From Planctomycetota bacterium (GTDB lineage Bacteria > Planctomycetota > Phycisphaerae > UBA1845), in the NCBI GenBank assembly GCA_022566435.1, contig JADFIX010000232.1, positions 1 to 6,537 on the forward strand: DNA of 6,537 bases. The letters run 5' to 3'. A program made the position numbers and the translations under genes. How positions within the stretch are numbered: position 1 is the stretch's first letter; each line of letters opens with the position of its first letter. The notes beneath the pieces are model-generated. The model had not been told where the DNA came from, searched no databases, and saw only the letters and a list, made by a program, of their open reading frames with translations. Below are positions 5,931 through 6,537 of this stretch, piece by piece.

Positions 5931-6537
5931 CGGCCGCACCGATCGCGGCGAAGCCGTGTCTCAGATCGTGAATCCTCACTCCGTCGAGCCCCGCCAGCTT
6001 GCGCAGCCGCGCCCACGGCGCCGAGAGGTTGACCAAGTGGGCTCCGGGCTCGCGCCCGACGATCACGTACGGATTGCCGTCTTGGCGCTCGATGTCTTCG
6101 AGGATTTCGAGCGCCGCCGGCGCCAGGTACACGATCTTGGCCCCGGTCTTGCCCTCCGCCAGTCGAAGGCACCCGTTCCCGAAATCGACGTGCGCCCACT
6201 CGAGCGTCAGGATTTCCCCACGGCGGCAACCCGTGACGGCCAGTAGGCGGATCGCAGCGATGGCCGCCTTGGTCTCCGTGCCCTCGCGCTCGGCCCGAGC
6301 CAGGACAGCGCCAAGACGGCCGAGCTCGTCTTCGGACAGGAACCGCTCGCGCTTCGATTCAGCGAATCGGTTGATGTGGCGGCACGGGTTGGAAGCGTCG
6401 GGGCGGTAGCCCCAGCTCTCGGCCAAGCTCAACATCTTCGATATCAATGCCAGCGTCCGGTTGGCTTCGTACGGCGTGGCTCGCAAGCCGCCGTGCAGCC
6501 TCGCAACATCCGTCCGGCTAACCGCCCTGACCTTCTT
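5665..6537 (-). CDS. Chimeric frame: tyrosine recombinase joined to a geranylgeranyl-reductase-like C-terminus (5' partial)
   Basis: The frame is open from the right window edge to TAG at 5665-5667 (290 codons visible), so its true start lies outside. The recombinase part covers a helical core-binding region and a catalytic domain. The latter shows VTGCRRGEIL with catalytic Arg I (codon near 6225), EGKTGA with the beta-hairpin lysine, and RIHDLRHGFAAIG with His and Arg II (codons near 5970 and 5961). The expected LLGH block (third His) and the tyrosine nucleophile of box II are missing. From about 5925 onward the protein reads GGFVSAASNEGIYPGMWSG, typical of FAD-dependent geranylgeranyl reductases. 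Strand exchange chemistry is therefore impossible, and the oxidoreductase part lacks the Rossmann FAD domain, so neither activity is expected. There is a TTG at 6484-6486, but recombinase-like residues (VSRTDVARLHGGLRATPY) continue upstream of it, so it is not the start. It could be a real genomic fusion of two broken genes, or an assembly chimera. Confidence 0.8.
   Translation of the reverse strand, partial: KKVRAVSRTDVARLHGGLRATPYEANRTLALISKMLSLAESWGYRPDASNPCRHINRFAESKRERFLSEDELGRLGAVLARAEREGTETKAAIAAIRLLAVTGCRRGEILTLEWAHVDFGNGCLRLAEGKTGAKIVYLAPAALEILEDIERQDGNPYVIVGREPGAHLVNLSAPWARLRKLAGLDGVRIHDLRHGFAAIGAAGGFVSAASNEGIYPGMWSGQIAADVLITALKGRQSQDELMAFDAAWRMQMADYLRSPNTDHQFLLPLIFSNQPMADRMGAAIFSGENI

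Noticed and set aside
6484..6486. TTG as the start of the recombinase
   Set aside because: The same frame is open to the window edge and still reads like a recombinase core-binding domain, so the true start lies outside.
5665..6537. A functional integrase with nearby attachment site
   Set aside because: The catalytic tyrosine and third histidine are missing, and I found no tRNA gene or direct repeats in the window that would mark an attachment site.

Overview
The window carries a run of bacterial genes that all lie on the minus strand, so the biological reading order is from right (6537) to left (1). Base composition is GC-rich (by eye about 60 percent) through the core. It falls to roughly half in the first 400 or so bases. 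The gene set (PdxJ, a DapA-type aldolase, a membrane-anchored MutS-like ATPase, a Hanks-type kinase fragment and a geranylgeranyl-reductase-like tail) would suit an uncultured, GC-rich Gram-negative bacterium. Planctomycetota or a relative is my best guess, with low confidence.

Right end (5665-6537): one open frame, running off the window edge, encodes a tyrosine recombinase up to and including the H-x-x-R motif. It then switches, without a stop or frame change, into the C-terminal part of an FAD-dependent oxidoreductase of the geranylgeranyl reductase type. The recombinase lacks its tyrosine end and the oxidoreductase lacks its N-terminal FAD-binding domain. The product is a chimera or a fused pseudogene, and it is the strangest object here.

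Gap 5566-5664: holds a near-consensus sigma70-type promoter pointing left, followed by a good ribosome binding site. Expression of the next genes therefore need not depend on the chimera.

Core (501-5565): pdxJ (vitamin B6 synthesis), a 131-bp gap, dapA (lysine/diaminopimelate synthesis), an 8-helix membrane protein, a 75-residue protein, and a MutS-like ATPase with two hydrophobic hairpins. dapA to the membrane protein, and the membrane protein to the 75-residue gene, are each joined by an ATGA stop/start overlap. The MutS-like gene follows closely. This looks like a translationally coupled operon of two housekeeping enzymes and three less understood proteins, of which at least two are membrane-bound.

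Left end (1-500): a short spacer, then the N-lobe of a Ser/Thr protein kinase. Its frame breaks at the hinge, and kinase-like sequence resumes in a neighbouring frame for about 20 residues. This is a decayed gene, or an assembly error at a contig end, in lower-GC sequence.

No RNA gene, CRISPR array, insertion sequence or convincing intrinsic terminator was seen.
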